The notes: generated from the sequence alone by a model not told the origin. 52,645 nt of DNA from an uncultured Spirochaetaceae bacterium (GCA_944389015.1 CALXKS010000010.1:1-52645); one strand, 5' to 3'. Positions 25,772 through 34,886 are shown, counted from the stretch's first letter. Translations and numbers: made by a program.

Positions 25772-27805
25772 ATGGAACTTGCAATGCCTGCTGGCACTAT
25801 CACGGAAGCTCTTATCGCAATCAATGCCGGAGCGGATGCTGTTTACTTCGGGATGAAGGAGTTCTCGGCAAGGAAAGGCGCTGGAAATTTCTCCGTTGAT
25901 GACATGAGAAAAATAAGGAAATATGCAGAAGACCGCAGCAGAAAGATCTATATTGCAATAAATACGCTCATAGATGACAAGGACCTTCCTCGTGTCTATG
26001 ACCTGCTCGGAGAAATCGCAAAGTATGGCTGTGATGGCATCATAGTCCAGGATTTAGGCGTTGCGAATATCATAAGGAAGCACTTTCCATCCCTTCCCCT
26101 CCATGGTTCGACACAGCTTGCCGTCCATACTGAAGCCGGGGTCAGAGCACTGCAGAAGCTTGGATTCTCAAGGGCTGTCCTTGCAAGGGAGCTTACGATA
26201 AAGGAAATCGAAAGGATACGTAAGGCATGCCCGGATATAGAGCTGAAGGTATTCATCCATGGTGCGCTATGCTATGGATTCTCCGGCCTGTGCATGGCTT
26301 CCCATCTGATAACAGGGCGCTCAGCAAATGAAGGAGCATGCGCCCAGATCTGCCGCACATGGTTCACAGATGAGAAGACAGGAAGGAAGCTGTATCCATT
26401 CTCCATGGAGGATTTCAATGGCGCGCCGTTCATCCGGAAGCTAAGGGATATCGGGATAGACAGCCTAAAAGTCGAAGGCCGCATGAAAGGACCTGAATAC
26501 GCTGAGGCTGTGACGAAATACTACAGAGCGATTCTCGATGGAGGCATGCCGGATACGACTGATATTGAACTCTCATTCTGCAGAAAGCACGGAACAGGAT
26601 TCATGGAAGAATCCGGCCCTGGCCATCACATACTGACCACAGGTCTTTACACCGGACATCTTGGGAAGGAGATAGGAATCTGCCAGGAAAGCGGAGGCGG
26701 AATGATAACAGCAGAGACGAAGATGGAGATAATGCCAAGGGATGGCCTTATGCTCCTTGTTCCCGATGATTCCGGTCTTCTCCAGCCTCTGAGATTCAGC
26801 GCATCGATCTCCTCAAAGAGGAAGAAAGGCAATGGAAAGAATATCTATTGCCTCTATCTTGAGAATGCTTCAAAGAAGCTGAATGGCCTTCCTCTTTACC
26901 TCATCTCAAAGAGCAGCAGCAATACGCGCATTCCATCCAGCGATCTTCCATTGGCCAGGGAATGCATCCCTGCGGAGATCTCAATCCATGGGGATATGCT
27001 CGATATATCCTCAGGGAGAATCAGTGAAAGCTATAGCATCGAAACGCAGCCTTCTGATAATTCCCCTGCAAAGACTCTCCTCAGGATATTCTCATCTTCT
27101 GATAAAGATATAAAGCTGGCTCCTATCATCAGGGAGATGCCAGGAACGTTCTATGTCAATCCATCCAGACTCAAGGAAATCCGCAGAGACTTCATCGATA
27201 AGCTCAGCGCTATCCCTGCAGATAACAGAACCTATGAGATCGTTTCCTGGCAGCATCCGCGATCGGAGAAGCTTCCTCCTCGCGCAATGCTCTCCGGCAA
27301 TGACCTGCCATGGAACATAAATGGTACTGAATGCAATGGCTATGTATACATAACAATGCCACCGGTAAGATTCGATGAAGAGAAGCTATGGCAGGAAGTA
27401 CTTGAGGAAGCATCGCACCACAAGCATGTACGCATCGGAATGAGCAATATATCAGATATCATCTTCGCAAAGGCCCATCCTGAGTATGAGTTCTTTGCCG
27501 ACATCTATCTCTATATTCCAAACAGGGAGGCTGCAGCCGTCCTTGCAGAAGAAGTCCCGGATCTCATCGGAGGATATCTATGGATGGAGCGCGATGACCA
27601 TGGTCCTCAATGGCCTTTTGAACCTACTCCTGCAAATGATTTCACACCACCGCTGTTTATCTCACGCGCATGCATAAGACATGACGGGTTCGGGGAGGAC
27701 TGCAGAACATGCCCGGGAAAGGTCGGAGAATACCGCCTTGAGCAGAATGGGAGACACTATATCGCCTCATTCCATGACTGCATGACAATCGTACGGAAAA
27801 AGTAA
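25772..27805 (+). CDS. U32 family peptidase-like protein (RlhA/YhbU-type)
   Basis: 677 residues. The N-terminal U32 domain shows ELAMPAGTITEALIAINAGADAVYFG (residues 2-27), HGSTQLAVHT near 117, the signature region EGACAQICRTWF near 190-201 and EGRMKGPEYAEAVTKYYR near 234-251. The rest resembles the C-terminal DUF3656-type region and ends with CRTCPGKVGEYRL. Relatives such as RlhA and TrhP act in hydroxylation of rRNA or tRNA rather than as proteases, so an RNA-modification role is likely. The ATG at 25772 follows AGAGGA; an upstream in-frame ATG lacks a ribosome site. Confidence 0.87.
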   Translation: MELAMPAGTITEALIAINAGADAVYFGMKEFSARKGAGNFSVDDMRKIRKYAEDRSRKIYIAINTLIDDKDLPRVYDLLGEIAKYGCDGIIVQDLGVANIIRKHFPSLPLHGSTQLAVHTEAGVRALQKLGFSRAVLARELTIKEIERIRKACPDIELKVFIHGALCYGFSGLCMASHLITGRSANEGACAQICRTWFTDEKTGRKLYPFSMEDFNGAPFIRKLRDIGIDSLKVEGRMKGPEYAEAVTKYYRAILDGGMPDTTDIELSFCRKHGTGFMEESGPGHHILTTGLYTGHLGKEIGICQESGGGMITAETKMEIMPRDGLMLLVPDDSGLLQPLRFSASISSKRKKGNGKNIYCLYLENASKKLNGLPLYLISKSSSNTRIPSSDLPLARECIPAEISIHGDMLDISSGRISESYSIETQPSDNSPAKTLLRIFSSSDKDIKLAPIIREMPGTFYVNPSRLKEIRRDFIDKLSAIPADNRTYEIVSWQHPRSEKLPPRAMLSGNDLPWNINGTECNGYVYITMPPVRFDEEKLWQEVLEEASHHKHVRIGMSNISDIIFAKAHPEYEFFADIYLYIPNREAAAVLAEEVPDLIGGYLWMERDDHGPQWPFEPTPANDFTPPLFISRACIRHDGFGEDCRTCPGKVGEYRLEQNGRHYIASFHDCMTIVRKK

Positions 27806-27830
27806 GCGGCAGAGCGATGAACCCTGCCGC
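27806..27830 (-). terminator. Terminator of groL
   Basis: GCGGCAG (27806-27812) and CTGCCGC (27824-27830) with an 11-nt loop. On the minus strand the tail TTACTTTTT follows. It overlaps the last base position after the convergent U32 gene stop and may serve as its 3' end structure too. Confidence 0.7.
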
Positions 27831-27850
27831 CGATCAAGCTTATCAAGCTA

Positions 27851-29473
27851 TTACATTCCCATTCCAGGATTTGCCGGAGATGGTGGCTCTGGTGCAGGAA
27901 TGTCTGTGACTGCGCACTCGGTCGTAAGGATGAGGGACGCAATCGATGCAGCATTCTGGAGAGCAGATCTTGTGACCTTCACAGGATCGATGATACCGCT
28001 CTCAACCATGTTGACCCACTTCATAGCATTCGCATCGAAGCCAACACCAGCCTTCTCATTCTTGCACTTGTCAGCGATGATTGATCCATCAACACCTGCA
28101 TTCTCAGCAATCTGTCTGATAGGCTCCTCAAGAGCGCGGATGACAATCCTGTATCCGACCTTCTCCTCTTCGGAAAGCTTGGAAAGATCATTGCCGGAAA
28201 GCTCCTTGACAGCCTGAACAAGCGCGACACCACCGCCGGGGATCACGCCCTCCTCGATAGCTGCACGTGTAGCGGAAAGAGCATCCTCAACCCTGTGCTT
28301 CTTCTCCTTGAGCTCGACCTCTGTAGCTGCTCCGACATTGACGACAGCAACACCGCCAGCAAGCTTTGCAAGCCTCTCCTGGAGCTTCTCCCTGTCGTAA
28401 TCGGAAGTGCAATCCTCGATCTGCATCTTGATCTGCGCAATCCTGTCGCGGATAGCATCTGCAGAACCTGCTCCGCTGATGATTGTGGTGTTCTCCTTCT
28501 CAACCTTGACATTCTTTGCTCTGCCAAGCATCGAGATATCAGCATTCTCAAGCTTCATGCCAAGCTCTTCCGTGATGACCTGGCCGCCTGTGAGGATTGC
28601 GATATCCTCAAGCATGGCCTTGCGTCTGTCGCCAAAGCCTGGGGCCTTCACTGCAACAACGCTGAGAGTTCCGCGGACTGCGTTGAGAACAAGCGTTGCA
28701 AGAGCCTCGCCATCGACATCCTCTGCAATGATGAGAAGCGGCTTGCCGGACTGGGCAACCTTCTCAAGGAGCGGAAGAAGGTCCTTCATGGATGAGATCT
28801 TCTTGTCATAGATAAGGATGTAAGGATTGTCCAGAACAGCTGTCATCGTGTCCCTGTTGTTGCAGAAATATGCGGAAAGATAGCCGCGGTCAAACTGCAT
28901 ACCCTCTACGAAATCGACTGTTGTCTCGATTGTCTTGGACTCCTCGACAGTGATGACTCCATCCTTGCCTACTTTGTCCATAGCATTTGCGATCTCATCG
29001 CCGATTGTCCTATCGTTGTTTGCGGAGATAGATGCGACCTGTGCGATCTCCTCCTTATCCTGGATCATCTTGGCTTCCTTCTTGATGCACTCAACCGCAT
29101 CCTGGACAGCCTTGTCGATTCCCCTCTTGATTCCCATCGGATTGACACCGGCAGCAACGCTCTTCATGCCCTCTTTTGTGATAGACCATGCAAGAACCGT
29201 AGCTGTTGTTGTTCCGTCACCAGCAACATCATTGGTCTTTGCTGCGACTTCCTTGAGAAGCTGTGCACCCATATTCTCAAATGGATCCTCGAGCTCGATC
29301 TCACGAGCTACTGATACACCATCCTTTGTTACTGTAGGAGCGCCGTACTTCTTATCAAGAAGAACAAGCCTTCCCTTTGGTCCAAGAGTAGTCATAACAG
29401 CCTTGGAAATCTTCTCAACACCGTTGACAAGAGACTTCCTGGCCTCTTCGTTAAACTGAAGCTGTTTTGCCAT
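27851..29473 (-). CDS. groL: Chaperonin GroEL
   Basis: 540 residues, full length. The start [14 protein letters not shown], the ATP-binding motif GDGTTT at 85-90, GPKGR near 32-35, and the flexible tail ending NPGMGM are all typical. AAGGAGAG precedes the ATG. GroEL forms the double-ring folding chamber in the cytoplasm. groES is not adjacent: it must be elsewhere. No CIRCE element (TTAGCACTC...GAGTGCTAA) is seen upstream; instead there is a small inverted repeat AGCT-N6-AGCT at 29516-29529. Single-gene unit with its own terminator. Confidence 0.98.
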   Translation of the reverse strand: MAKQLQFNEEARKSLVNGVEKISKAVMTTLGPKGRLVLLDKKYGAPTVTKDGVSVAREIELEDPFENMGAQLLKEVAAKTNDVAGDGTTTATVLAWSITKEGMKSVAAGVNPMGIKRGIDKAVQDAVECIKKEAKMIQDKEEIAQVASISANNDRTIGDEIANAMDKVGKDGVITVEESKTIETTVDFVEGMQFDRGYLSAYFCNNRDTMTAVLDNPYILIYDKKISSMKDLLPLLEKVAQSGKPLLIIAEDVDGEALATLVLNAVRGTLSVVAVKAPGFGDRRKAMLEDIAILTGGQVITEELGMKLENADISMLGRAKNVKVEKENTTIISGAGSADAIRDRIAQIKMQIEDCTSDYDREKLQERLAKLAGGVAVVNVGAATEVELKEKKHRVEDALSATRAAIEEGVIPGGGVALVQAVKELSGNDLSKLSEEEKVGYRIVIRALEEPIRQIAENAGVDGSIIADKCKNEKAGVGFDANAMKWVNMVESGIIDPVKVTRSALQNAASIASLILTTECAVTDIPAPEPPSPANPGMGM

Positions 29474-29751
29474 ATCCAGAATCTCTCCTTATATATTTTT
29501 CAAAAGAAACATAGCAGCTAAATTCAGCTACCAAATTGAAAAATATACATAAAGCGATAATACGGCAAGAGGTATTTGCAAAACCGATTCAATTATACGA
29601 TCCTATGAACCAGACATGCATGACAATGAACGGGCTATCGCTATTAAGAAATATGACAGTGCTGAGGAAATCAGCAAGTTCCTGCGGAATCCCCAATACC
29701 GTGATTGTTATGGCACCTCAGAAGGATATTGATGACATTTGATTCATACTA
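29474..29751. other. Intergenic region between groL and hicB
   Basis: 278 bp holding the groL leader (minus strand) and no convincing gene. A plus-strand frame of 68 codons (29536-29742) has no ribosome site. A second, shorter frame in another phase (starting near 29608, MHDNERAIAIKKYD...) looks somewhat protein-like but is only about 37 codons and also lacks a ribosome site; the two could be pieces of one decayed gene. Confidence 0.4.
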
Positions 29752-30180
29752 TCAGAAGCGAAGGAATATGGATCTACCCAGAGCAGATTCGATTCTATGC
29801 ATTGTCTCCAATGTCGGATTTGTCTTATACGGATTCTCCAGCCTCTGATACTGAGAATTCAATATGCCAAGTTTTTTCGCCATGTCATTCTGAGTCAGAT
29901 GTGCTTTTTCGCGCTCCTTTCTCAGAATAATTGCAAACTCTATCTTACAATCTGGAGAGAAGCACTCAATATCCTTGCCTTCATAATCAGAAGGGACAGG
30001 AATCATCTTCTTTGCACTATATAGATATCCGATATATGCATTAAGTGCTTCGCGCGCATTTCTTCTGGCATCTTCAATATCATTACCATAAGTAACACAT
30101 CCATCCATTCCATTGCCGAGGAAATAGACACTATACCTGCCGTCCTGCTCTCTCTCAAATCTTGCTGGATAACCCTTCAT
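29752..30180 (-). CDS. hicB: HicB-type antitoxin with C-terminal helix-turn-helix
   Basis: 142 residues. The N-terminal 60 residues are the partially degraded RNase H-like HicB fold (YPARFEREQDGRYSVYFLG...CVTYGNDIEDARRNAREAL). The C-terminal part, from about residue 85, is an XRE-type helix-turn-helix (RKEREKAHLTQNDMAKKLGILNSQYQRLENPYKTNPTLETMHRI). It should bind and neutralise HicA and repress the operon. The start overlaps the hicA stop by 4 nt (ATGA), the usual toxin-first HicAB order. Confidence 0.9.
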   Translation of the reverse strand: MKGYPARFEREQDGRYSVYFLGNGMDGCVTYGNDIEDARRNAREALNAYIGYLYSAKKMIPVPSDYEGKDIECFSPDCKIEFAIILRKEREKAHLTQNDMAKKLGILNSQYQRLENPYKTNPTLETMHRIESALGRSIFLRF

Positions 30181-30362
30181 CGATAAACTCCTGTCTTCTT
30201 TCTTATTGACATTTCCGTTCCTTTAGGAAGATCCGAATTGTGACAAGGAACAACAACCACAACCTCATCCCGTACAAGCACAAAGTGAGATCCGGAAATC
30301 CTTTTTACAGCAAATCCAGCTCTCAGGAGTTCTCCAATCAGTTCTTTACCAGTAACTGGCAT
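30177..30362 (-). CDS. hicA: HicA-type mRNA interferase toxin
   Basis: 61 residues, double-stranded RNA-binding-like fold. Conserved features: GKELIGELLRAGF, the catalytic His26 in SGSHFVLVR, and the closing HNSDLPKGTEMSIRKK. It cleaves mRNA in the cytoplasm when free of HicB. AGGAGG is well placed before the ATG at 30362. Nothing suggests truncation. Confidence 0.92.
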   Translation of the reverse strand: MPVTGKELIGELLRAGFAVKRISGSHFVLVRDEVVVVVPCHNSDLPKGTEMSIRKKTGVYR

Positions 30363-30379
30363 TTATGATACCTCCTAGG

Positions 30380-30409
30380 TTAATACAATATATATATGGT
30401 GTCAATCAA
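30380..30409 (-). promoter_or_regulatory. Probable hicAB promoter
   Basis: TATTAA (30385-30380) with TTGATT (30409-30404) at 18-nt spacing, or TTGACA (30405-30400) at only 14. The spacer is an alternating AT run (ATATATATAT). It lies 18 bp before hicA and is a likely site for HicB autoregulation. Beyond it, 30410-30540 has no gene and no clear signal. Confidence 0.4.
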
Positions 30410-30540
30410 ATCCCCATATACTCATATAACGCCGTAGCTGGCTATTTCTGCCAATCAGAGATCGCAGAATCCTGAAGAAATATCAGAAATAATCAAAGGA
30501 AAACAGACAAGTCTCTACTAAAGCCTTCGGCAGATGACAC

Positions 30541-31365
30541 TTACTGCAGAATCATCCGTATAGACATGAATAAGGCTGCCGAGAACAGACCTGAGAGAAG
30601 ATTCACGATATCATTATCGAGAAAAGGAATGCCGCGTGCTCTCTCCAGCGCTTTTCCGTTATCCAAGCTTTTCTCTGTAAGAGTGCCATCCTCTTTTCTG
30701 TAGTGCACCTGCACAGTAGCCCCGAGGAAAGAATCGAACAATGATCCCAGGAACCCTGCAGCGGCAATGGTAAGAAGCTCCGGGATAACGCACCCGAAAG
30801 TCCCCATATAGAGAACTGCGATCAATGAAGAGAATGCAAGTGATGATACAATTCCCAGAGCAGTAACACCCCCGGAAAGCCCTGGAGGAACCGGAGTGAA
30901 GGTCACAATTGAGACAGGGGGTCTGGCTGACAGCATCCCGATCGATGAAGCTGCTGTATCGGCTTCAGCTTCTGCGATTGCTGCAGCGAAGGCTCCAAGG
31001 AATGCAGGATTATGCGAAAGCCCATAGAGGACAAGCATCAGTGAAGCAGGCACACCATTGGCTATGACCTGCATCATATCCCTTCTTCCGGTCTTATCCG
31101 CAACAGTGTTCCTTCCATCTGAAAGCCTTGAAAGCATGGATGCCGAAATGAAGAAGAACAGGAATATGGTGATCCCGGAAATCCCGCCGATGAAAAATAC
31201 GATAAACCCAAGCACGATTGCCGTGGATACACCCGATAAAGTCAGGAAACGCTTCCTGTATGAGAATATGGCGGCAGCTGCAAGGAAAACAAGAATTATA
31301 AGAATCCGCAGATATAGAGGAAGTTCAAGGAAAACGCCATCAAGAATCGAAGTCAGAGAGCGCAT
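30541..31365 (-). CDS. DUF92 family membrane protein (phytyl-phosphate kinase-like)
   Basis: 274 residues, about 6-7 membrane segments. The family motifs are intact: NGVPASL (near 102-108), AEAEADTAASSIG (130-142), VPPGLSGGVTALG (158-170) and GFLGSLFDSFLGATVQ (202-217). DUF92 includes plant VTE6, which phosphorylates phytyl phosphate to phytyl diphosphate, so a CTP-dependent kinase acting on an isoprenyl phosphate is plausible. GGAGG precedes the ATG. It overlaps the kinase homologue upstream by 13 nt, so the two are strongly linked. Confidence 0.85.
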   Translation of the reverse strand: MRSLTSILDGVFLELPLYLRILIILVFLAAAAIFSYRKRFLTLSGVSTAIVLGFIVFFIGGISGITIFLFFFISASMLSRLSDGRNTVADKTGRRDMMQVIANGVPASLMLVLYGLSHNPAFLGAFAAAIAEAEADTAASSIGMLSARPPVSIVTFTPVPPGLSGGVTALGIVSSLAFSSLIAVLYMGTFGCVIPELLTIAAAGFLGSLFDSFLGATVQVHYRKEDGTLTEKSLDNGKALERARGIPFLDNDIVNLLSGLFSAALFMSIRMILQ

Positions 31366-31949
31366 AGGACCTCCACAGCCCCCGCGGTAATCAAAGGCAC
31401 TGTCAGATTATCGAGGGCAGATGGCGAGATGCGTTCGGAAATGGCGGCAGCAAGAGCAGCAACGGCACTCTGCAATACCCCGATCCCCGTCACTGCCATC
31501 ACGATATTGAAGACAACAACATACATTGCACCCGATCCTTCGATGCTCTTCCTTTTCTTTCCCATAAGCGTTCCTGCAATAGCCGCAGCCCCATCTCCCA
31601 GCCCCATTGCCAGAGTTCCAGCCACAACAGCGGCAGGTGAAAGCACTTCAGTCTGCATCAATATGATCATAAGAGCAATCGAGAGGGGATAGAAGATGAT
31701 GCCCGCGCCTTTCCTACCGTTATGGATGAAGAACAGGAAGTTGATGATTGTGAAGATCACAGGACCTGTCATCCTGGCTGCAAATGACTCCATCCCATAT
31801 GCCATGATGAATATCCATAAGGAAACAAGAATATGGACTGTTTTGCGTATATAAATGGAAGCAATGCCCTTCCTTCCCATCAGGAGAGCAATGAGAAGAA
31901 CGATAAAGACATATGCAAAGGAGATCAGAAGCCAGATAATATCGTTCAC
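31353..31949 (-). CDS. Dolichol/phytol kinase-like membrane protein
   Basis: 198 residues, 5-6 membrane segments, of the CDP-alcohol/polyprenol kinase family (SEC59, VTE5). The signature is clear: IRKTVHILVSLW near 34-45 and AMGLGDGAAAIAGTLMGKKRKSIEGS near 113-138, with the conserved GDG(A)A and K-S-x-EGS elements. Likely function: CTP-dependent phosphorylation of a lipid alcohol. The start is GTG at 31949, which forms a 4-nt GTGA overlap with the DUF2207 gene; GGAGGAAGGAG lies before it. A TTG one codon upstream is the alternative. Confidence 0.83.
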   Translation of the reverse strand: MNDIIWLLISFAYVFIVLLIALLMGRKGIASIYIRKTVHILVSLWIFIMAYGMESFAARMTGPVIFTIINFLFFIHNGRKGAGIIFYPLSIALMIILMQTEVLSPAAVVAGTLAMGLGDGAAAIAGTLMGKKRKSIEGSGAMYVVVFNIVMAVTGIGVLQSAVAALAAAISERISPSALDNLTVPLITAGAVEVLCAL

Positions 31950-33772
31950 CAACTCCTTCCTCCCCCTCCTGAGAATCCGCCACCGGAGAATCCGGAGGAT
32001 CCGGAGAATGTCCTTGAACCTCCGCCGCCGGTATTCCTCGGAGGATCGATATGCCTGATGTAGTCATCATGCCAGCGCCTTCCGAATGATGAATATACAA
32101 ACGGATCAAATGGATACGGAGAATAATACCAATCAGCCTCCGCTATCGGGATATCGCGGAATTTGCCGGCCCATGCATCAGCAAGCCCGAAGACCATCGC
32201 ATATGGCAGCACATGATAGAAATACTCAGGATCTTCCTCTGAAAGCTCCTTTATCCTGTCCTTCTCTACCTTATCTATGAATTCCCTGTATCCAAGAGCC
32301 TCTGTCAGCCTGTCATTGCCGTACTGGCTCCTCTTTGAGATATGCGCTGCGGAGAACATTGATATGGAAAGAAGGATCATGAATGCCAGGACAGCCGGTC
32401 CCGCAAGCCCTGATATGCTTCCAGAGACTATAGCCGTGAACATGAAGAACGTGATGAATACAAGAAAGAACAATAGAGGCAGCACCACGGAAACCCGGAG
32501 TCTTCCCGCTCTGGAAATCTGAACAGAGAATGAACGCAGGACCATATATGCCATGAATGCAGGTATGAGTCCGAAAGGAAGGAGTTCAGGCATTGCCGAT
32601 ATCCCAAGGAGCGATCCTGATACAAGAGCAGCGGCAAGAATGGCGGCAAAGACAATCTTCCGCAGCTTCAGCGTTGATGGCTCAGTGATTGCGTTCCTTC
32701 CCGAGAATCCCTCCATTACCACTGGAATGACATCTCTGCGGAGCTTAGATGGAAAACCTTGCATTCTAAGCGTCTCCGCATCCACATGGTCTTCCTCGAA
32801 GAAAGCCTTGAAAAGCGCTCTCTCGCTTTCCTTTGCACTGGAATCAGGATCCTTCAGCTTATCGAAAGAATATGATGAACCATCATCATTTATTGAGACA
32901 TATCCCCTATCTGCCCAGTAGATCAGCATAGCTGCAATTGCCGTGCTATCAATGGTTCCTTCAATGAGATACTGTGTATCCATCGGGGAAAAACCCTCCG
33001 GAGGAGAGAACCTTACAGGGATTATCAGCTTTCCATCCCTGCCCTTGATGAAATATACGGCAGAAGAGAGAATTGCCGCCGCTGCGATGATCCCGATAGC
33101 TGCATATATGAAGACAGAGCCATCGTTCTGTGGCTTGGCAAGATGGAAATAGCCTTCATCCATCTCCGCACGGAGTGTTATCCCATACCCCGCAGGAAGG
33201 GATGAATATCTTCCATATACGGTCATGCCATCTTCGGAAATACCGAACGGCAACCGTGCCGATGAACCATAAGGGCCATATGTCACCCATATCCTGTCTT
33301 TATCAACAGGGGCTGGAAACGAGACTGAGAACGAGATGATATCCATATCGCAATCCCAGTATCCAGGGGAGACGATATTGTAATAAAGCTCATCATAATC
33401 AGGATATTCATCTGCAGGATACTGCAATGAATAGCCAAAGCTGAAACTGGCAGGGCCTGTTATGTATCTATCAGGATAGCCCATGATGATACTCAGGAAT
33501 CCCCCGTCCCTCTCGGTATCAGCGATATCCTCTCCATGCACATCGCTTACCTTTATGCGTGTCCGGCCGAAGTCGTACTGAACATCCCTGATAAGACCAT
33601 GGGACGGGGAAGTGAAATAGAGATCCATATCCTCATTGACTGCAAGCTTCTTCGATGCATCCACGGATATATCAACTGAATATGATTCTACTGAGAATGT
33701 CTCAGCATACAGGGAAAATGAATGAACGAGGATAATCAGGAAAAGGGCGGCAAGCTTCTTAGAACCTGACAT
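31946..33772 (-). CDS. DUF2207 domain membrane protein
   Basis: 608 residues. Signal peptide (residues 1-23, cut after LYA), a beta-rich extracytoplasmic domain of about 200 residues (SVESYSVDISVDASKKLAVNEDMDLYF...), a membrane helix near 229-247, a soluble winged-helix-like part, two or three further helices (about 375-480), and a tail rich in Gly and Ser (GGGGSRTFSGSSGFSGGGFSGGGG). This is the usual DUF2207 (YciQ-like) layout. Commonly paired with LemA, as here, where it overlaps lemA by 14 nt. Function unknown; envelope-related. ATG at 33772 chosen for the signal peptide and GGGGAAGGG ribosome site. Confidence 0.85.
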   Translation of the reverse strand: MSGSKKLAALFLIILVHSFSLYAETFSVESYSVDISVDASKKLAVNEDMDLYFTSPSHGLIRDVQYDFGRTRIKVSDVHGEDIADTERDGGFLSIIMGYPDRYITGPASFSFGYSLQYPADEYPDYDELYYNIVSPGYWDCDMDIISFSVSFPAPVDKDRIWVTYGPYGSSARLPFGISEDGMTVYGRYSSLPAGYGITLRAEMDEGYFHLAKPQNDGSVFIYAAIGIIAAAAILSSAVYFIKGRDGKLIIPVRFSPPEGFSPMDTQYLIEGTIDSTAIAAMLIYWADRGYVSINDDGSSYSFDKLKDPDSSAKESERALFKAFFEEDHVDAETLRMQGFPSKLRRDVIPVVMEGFSGRNAITEPSTLKLRKIVFAAILAAALVSGSLLGISAMPELLPFGLIPAFMAYMVLRSFSVQISRAGRLRVSVVLPLLFFLVFITFFMFTAIVSGSISGLAGPAVLAFMILLSISMFSAAHISKRSQYGNDRLTEALGYREFIDKVEKDRIKELSEEDPEYFYHVLPYAMVFGLADAWAGKFRDIPIAEADWYYSPYPFDPFVYSSFGRRWHDDYIRHIDPPRNTGGGGSRTFSGSSGFSGGGFSGGGGRSW

Positions 33773-34310
33773 CAACCCTTCCCCTTTCGGCATCATCTGC
33801 TTCGATATACTCCCTCTTATCAAAATGGAATGCTGATGCGATCACAGATGACGGGAATACCATCATCTTATCATTGAAAGCACGTGCGACTGCATTGTAG
33901 TACTTCCTGGCATTGAGTATTCCCTCTTCTATCCCGGAAAGCTCATTCTGCAGACTTACGAAGTTCTGATTCGCCTTCAGATCCGGATAGCTCTCTGCCA
34001 GAGCGAAAAGCCTGTCAAGAGCAGCTGTAAGACCAGCTTCAGCCTTGGTCCTGTCCTGCAGTGATTTAGTCATCACGGTTCTGTTCCTTGCCTCAATGAC
34101 AGCATCCAGGGTGCTCTTCTCATGAGCTGCATAGCCTTTCACTGTCTCAACAAGATTAGGCACAAGATCATAACGCTGCTTCAGATGGGCATCGATACCT
34201 GCCTCTGCCTCATCGGCCTTGTTCCTGAGTCTGATAAGACTGTTATATACCGCAATCGCCCATATAGCGATGATGATTGCCAATGCGATGATAATGTAAA
34301 GTGCTGTCAT
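33759..34310 (-). CDS. LemA family protein
   Basis: 183 residues. One N-terminal membrane helix (residues 3-21), then a helical domain with the family motifs YNSLIRLRNKADEAEAGIDAHLKQRYDLVPNLVETVKGYA (about 22-61), SYPDLKANQNFVSLQNELSGIE and a closing FPSSVIASAFHFDKREYIEAD. GGAG lies before the ATG at 34310; a longer frame has no better start. First gene of a four-gene set with DUF2207, the kinase homologue and DUF92. LemA function is unknown. Confidence 0.93.
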   Translation of the reverse strand: MTALYIIIALAIIIAIWAIAVYNSLIRLRNKADEAEAGIDAHLKQRYDLVPNLVETVKGYAAHEKSTLDAVIEARNRTVMTKSLQDRTKAEAGLTAALDRLFALAESYPDLKANQNFVSLQNELSGIEEGILNARKYYNAVARAFNDKMMVFPSSVIASAFHFDKREYIEADDAERGRVDVRF

Positions 34311-34348
34311 TTCAATCTCCTTGACTAAAGATACCATATTTCCAGCAG

Positions 34349-34377
34349 TTGCATCACTCTCCTCTTCAAGTTAAAAT
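34349..34377 (+). promoter_or_regulatory. Promoter of argR-pgi
   Basis: TTGCAT (34349-34354), 17-nt spacer, TAAAAT (34372-34377). Predicted start near 34384, inside the adjacent repeat element. Confidence 0.6.
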
Positions 34378-34403
34378 TGCATAAGAACTGCATAAGTATG
34401 CAT
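34378..34403 (+). promoter_or_regulatory. ARG-box-like operator
   Basis: TGCATAAG occurs at 34378-34385 and 34389-34396, with another TGCAT at 34399-34403. The last two form a perfect palindrome TGCATA-AG-TATGCA (34389-34402), the same size and symmetry as the ARG box TGAATwwwwATTCA. The element covers the predicted transcription start of argR, fitting autorepression. Confidence 0.6.
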
Positions 34404-34415
34404 TCTGGAGGACTA

Positions 34416-34886
34416 ATGAAGGAACGTCATAACAGGCTATCTGTCGTAAAGGAACTGATCCGCAACAACAGGATCGATAATCAGGATACGCTTCTTGAGC
34501 TTCTGAAGAATGAAGGATACAACGTAACGCAGGCCACACTCTCAAGGGATCTCAAGATGCTGAAGGTCGGCAAGATATCCGACGGATGGTCGGGCTATTA
34601 CTATACACTTCCCGAAAGCGATCTGGTAAGCGAATCGGAGAAAAGCTACATACAGGACGTCAGAAGAGGTATAATCTCAATTGAGTTCTCGGGAAATTTC
34701 GGAGTCATCAAGACAAGACCTGGCCATGCCAACAGTGTGGGATTTGCCCTTGATGTCCTTGCACTTCCTGAAATACTTGGAACCGTCGCAGGAGATGACA
34801 CAATATTCGTCATACTCAGGGAAGGAATGACGAAGGAAGATCTTCTGGAAAGCTTTAATTCACGTATCCCGGAGGTAAAGGAATGA
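34416..34886 (+). CDS. argR: Arginine repressor ArgR
   Basis: 156 residues. N-terminal winged helix with the recognition region TQATLSRDLKML (38-49), C-terminal hexamerisation and arginine-binding domain with GTVAGDDTIFV (122-132), where the two Asp bind arginine. Length and layout are normal. The ATG at 34416 has GGAGG upstream; an earlier in-frame ATG lies within the operator. The promoter region holds an ARG-box-like palindrome. It overlaps the glucose-6-phosphate isomerase gene by 4 nt (ATGA), an unusual partnership. Confidence 0.94.
   Translation: MKERHNRLSVVKELIRNNRIDNQDTLLELLKNEGYNVTQATLSRDLKMLKVGKISDGWSGYYYTLPESDLVSESEKSYIQDVRRGIISIEFSGNFGVIKTRPGHANSVGFALDVLALPEILGTVAGDDTIFVILREGMTKEDLLESFNSRIPEVKE

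Noticed and set aside
26047..27805. U32 protein as a secreted collagenase
   Set aside because: No signal peptide; the conserved Cys-rich signature and family relatives point to RNA modification instead.
29536..29742. 68-codon plus-strand frame as a small gene
   Set aside because: No ribosome site or promoter, protein-like signal shifts to another frame halfway, and no family was recognised.
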